5,617 nucleotides of DNA from CAZXYF01 sp964644705 (GTDB lineage Bacteria > Planctomycetota > Brocadiia > SM23-32): the NCBI GenBank assembly GCA_964644705.1, contig CAZXYF010000203.1, forward strand, positions 1 through 5,617, given 5' to 3'. A program made the translations under genes and the position numbers. Each line of letters begins with the position of its first letter. Position 1 is the stretch's first letter. The notes beneath the pieces are model-generated. The model saw only the letters and a list, made by a program, of their open reading frames with translations, had not been told where the DNA came from and ran no database searches. Positions 5,357-5,617 of this stretch are shown here, one piece after another.

Positions 5357-5431
5357 GATACAGGGATACACTGATTCAAAGATACAAAGGCCCCCACTGA
5401 ATCTCTGCATCCTGCGTCCTTGCATCTTGCA
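5357..5431. repeat. Two facing arrays of degenerate 8-bp units
   Basis: Four units with exact 8-bp period start at 5357, 5365, 5373 and 5381: GATACAGG, GATACACT, GATTCAAA, GATACAAA. After a short C-rich gap the motif continues in the opposite orientation from about 5398 as TGAATCTC, TGCATCC, TGCGTCCT, TGCATCT and TGCA, with 7-8 bp period. On the minus strand these read as GATTCA, GATGCA, GACGCA and GATGCA. The arrays together form a large imperfect inverted repeat that could fold into a hairpin. The short units and lack of unique spacers rule out CRISPR. Function is unknown. Confidence 0.7.
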
Positions 5432-5468
5432 CAGGATACCCTCTAAAGAACGAATTTCCAGGGTGTGT

Positions 5469-5521
5469 TCAGAACTCCTGATCCGGAAACATCAATCCGC
5501 ACTGAGCATTTTGCATAACTC
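5469..5521. repeat. Right copy of the ~53-bp inverted repeat bounding the cluster
   Basis: This is the inverted counterpart of 1-54, with a perfect 24-base block at 5469-5492 and a perfect TGCATAACTC end at 5512-5521. It lies in the 3' region of the Rrf2 gene. Relative to their upstream genes, both copies are transcribed in the same sense. The less conserved middle suggests age, or related rather than identical elements. Confidence 0.75.
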
Positions 5522-5617
5522 TTATGCTAAACAGCTGATACAATTCGTCTGCCACTCATTCTCAGTAAGGTTTCGGTGAACCACGTGCGTTTTGTGATGC
5601 CCTACTTGCCGGGCTTG

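Larger units (their letters stand above)
5284..5617. other. Intergenic tail without a supported gene
   Basis: These 334 bases hold the possible terminator, the 8-bp arrays and the right repeat copy, but no gene I can support. On the minus strand a frame is open from the window edge to a TAA at 5522-5524, directly beside the repeat, and encodes 31 residues ending in CISCLA. It could be the 3' end of a gene lying further right, but I recognise nothing in it. Confidence 0.5.

Noticed and set aside
5357..5431. CRISPR array
   Set aside because: Units are about 8 bp with no unique spacers, and there are no cas genes.
5522..5617. Transposase gene fragment at the right edge
   Set aside because: Only 31 codons are visible on the minus strand, with no recognisable motif. 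Nothing supports a specific call.

Overview
The window is a compact bacterial locus for iron uptake, thiazole (thiamine) synthesis and iron/sulfur-responsive regulation. Base composition is moderately GC-rich. All four intact genes with a readable start region use Shine-Dalgarno-type sites, and three promoters match the classical sigma-70 pattern (perfect TTGACA at -35, 17-bp spacer). This fits a Gram-negative-type bacterium outside the Bacteroidia, which use a different promoter. Having FeoB (Fe2+ uptake) and Thi4 (an Fe2+-dependent thiazole synthase) suggests an anaerobic or microaerophilic life. I cannot name the species.

Left part (78-3366, minus strand): a three-gene feo operon transcribed right to left. 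It runs from a short MntR/DtxR-fold regulator with a cysteine-rich tail (2824-3366), to feoB (753-2780), to a DtxR-type sensor fused to a C-terminal FeoA domain (78-725). There is no free-standing feoA or feoC, so the fusion is the only FeoA domain here. The two regulators have different metal sites and different DNA-binding domains.

Middle (3367-3670): a divergent promoter region with two back-to-back sigma-70 promoters. Each has an inverted repeat over its predicted transcription start. The plus-strand promoter gives a leader of about 150 nt before thi4 (3671-4513). Thi4 carries a Cys where sulfide-dependent archaeal enzymes carry His, so it may donate its own sulfur. A strong intrinsic terminator (4527-4567) follows.

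Right part (4587-5283): a decayed fragment of a PP-loop ATPase (SGGLDS motif joined directly to C-terminal sequence, then a stop codon). The promoter of an Rrf2-family regulator (4834-5283) lies just after it. That regulator has three Cys arranged like Fe-S cluster ligands.

Edges: imperfect inverted copies of a repeat of about 53 bp lie at 1-54 and 5469-5521, enclosing the whole cluster. The 3' gap after the Rrf2 gene (5284-5617) also holds two facing arrays of degenerate 8-bp units (5357-5431).

How the parts may work together (inference): Feo brings in Fe2+, the DtxR-type proteins set its level, Thi4 uses Fe2+ and sulfur to make the thiamine thiazole, and the Rrf2 protein may report Fe-S or sulfur status.
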